From Rhodobacterales bacterium HKCCA1288 (GTDB lineage: Bacteria; Pseudomonadota; Alphaproteobacteria; Rhodobacterales; Rhodobacteraceae), in the NCBI GenBank assembly GCA_015693905.1, contig CP065161.1:2587001-2651000 (forward strand): a DNA stretch of 64,000 bases, written 5' to 3'. Below, piece by piece: positions 63,518 to 64,000 of this stretch. The notes beneath the pieces are model-generated. The model ran no database searches. It was not told the origin of the DNA and saw only the letters and a list, made by a program, of their open reading frames with translations. A program made the translations under genes and the position numbers. Within the stretch, counting starts at the first letter, position 1, and each line of letters begins with the position of its first letter.

Positions 63518-64000
63518 ATGGCAGATCAAATCGACATCACAGATATCGGCCCAAAAGATGCGGCTGAACCGAAATTGATCCTGCGCTTGATCGCTGTGGT
63601 GGGCATCGCGCTGTCGCTGTTTCAACTTTACGCTGCGGGTGTTCAGCCCTTGGGGCTGTTCTATCAAAGGCCCATCCATTTGGGTTTTATCCTTGTTCTG
63701 TGTTTCTTGGTCTATCCGCCCCGTGGCCGCGCCAAAGGGCGCAGTCCCTTAGACTATGCGATAGACGGCTTTCTCATTCTGGCCTCTATCGCGGTTGGGG
63801 CATGGGTGCCTGTAAACATTGACACAATCGCAAATCAAATCTTTCCCCGCGACATCGATGTTGCAATGGGGGTTTTGACTGTTCTCTTGGTGCTTGAGGC
63901 AGCGCGCCGCGCGGTCGGTTGGGTGATGACGGTGATCGCGGGCGTGTTCTTGCTCTATGCTTTTGCAGGGTCGCGCGGGGAACTGCCGTTTTTGGCAGAT
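63518..64000 (+). CDS. TRAP transporter fused permease subunit (5' part, runs off the window)
   Basis: The first 161 codons of a membrane protein with hydrophobic helices from about residue 28 on, including the fused small (DctQ-like) and large subunit start pattern VLLVLEAARRAVGWVMTVIAG and LLYAFAGSRGELP, typical of 4TM/12TM TRAP permeases in TAXI systems. It starts at ATG 63518, 20 nt after the DUF1850 stop, and stays open to the window end. Confidence 0.9.
   Translation, partial: MADQIDITDIGPKDAAEPKLILRLIAVVGIALSLFQLYAAGVQPLGLFYQRPIHLGFILVLCFLVYPPRGRAKGRSPLDYAIDGFLILASIAVGAWVPVNIDTIANQIFPRDIDVAMGVLTVLLVLEAARRAVGWVMTVIAGVFLLYAFAGSRGELPFLAD

Overview
The window looks like chromosomal DNA of an alphaproteobacterium of the Rhodobacteraceae (Roseobacter group). 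The evidence is the protein content: RcGTA-type spike genes, a TAXI-type TRAP transporter with a DUF1850 protein, a Mod system, clpP-clpX and a his cluster of alphaproteobacterial type. Coding is dense, with many 4-nt ATGA/GTGA overlaps. Base composition is moderately GC-rich except for one clearly AT-rich gene at 37.5-38.6 kb. No sequence searches were run; all names rest on motifs, family resemblance and gene context.

Layout. 0-5.4 kb: the end of xdhC followed by a purine/nucleoside-type BMP ABC importer (ATPase, two permeases, binding protein) and a strong terminator. 5.4-6.7 kb: a 3-hydroxyacyl-CoA dehydrogenase-like enzyme and a 38-residue lipoprotein. 6.7-17.2 kb: a locus that reads as oxidative desulfurization of sulfoquinovose. 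It has a GntR regulator and a Gfo/Idh/MocA-fold protein (candidate NAD-dependent sulfoquinovosidase) facing a monooxygenase (SmoC-like), aldo-keto reductase (SmoB-like), flavin reductase (SmoA-like), sugar ABC importer (SmoF-like binding protein, two permeases, ATPase) and a YeiH-family anion exporter suited to remove the released sulfite.

17.5-24 kb: the most unusual part, a five-gene cassette made of a stand-alone Roadblock/LC7 protein and two tandem pairs of [large dynamin-like GTPase + small GTPase]. The second small GTPase has a degenerate G3 motif and what looks like a fused C-terminal Roadblock domain. This resembles a membrane-remodelling or polarity machine with its own regulator; I know of no characterised system with this layout.

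24-29 kb: modABC and rfbCBD (dTDP-rhamnose; rfbA is not in the window). 29-34 kb: a secreted phytase-like esterase, a 2H phosphoesterase-fold protein and the ghsA/ghsB gene-transfer-agent head-spike genes. 34-46.6 kb: a surface polysaccharide cluster (glycosyltransferases, one with a 3' frameshift; flippase; AT-rich Wzy-like polymerase; WecG-type transferase; Wzz/BY-kinase with an overlapping metallophosphatase; O-antigen ligase; initiating sugar transferase). The spike genes, whose relatives bind capsule in Rhodobacter capsulatus, sit directly beside it.

46.8-64 kb: mostly housekeeping. It holds an FAD amine/amino-acid oxidase-like enzyme, glutaryl-CoA dehydrogenase, the zur-znuCB / znuA zinc regulon with a perfect palindromic Zur box, a methyltransferase, clpP-clpX, a GT-A-like hypothetical, phosphoglycolate phosphatase, tRNA-Tyr(GUA), rlmB, hisBHAFE and the start of a TAXI-TRAP transporter operon that runs off the end.
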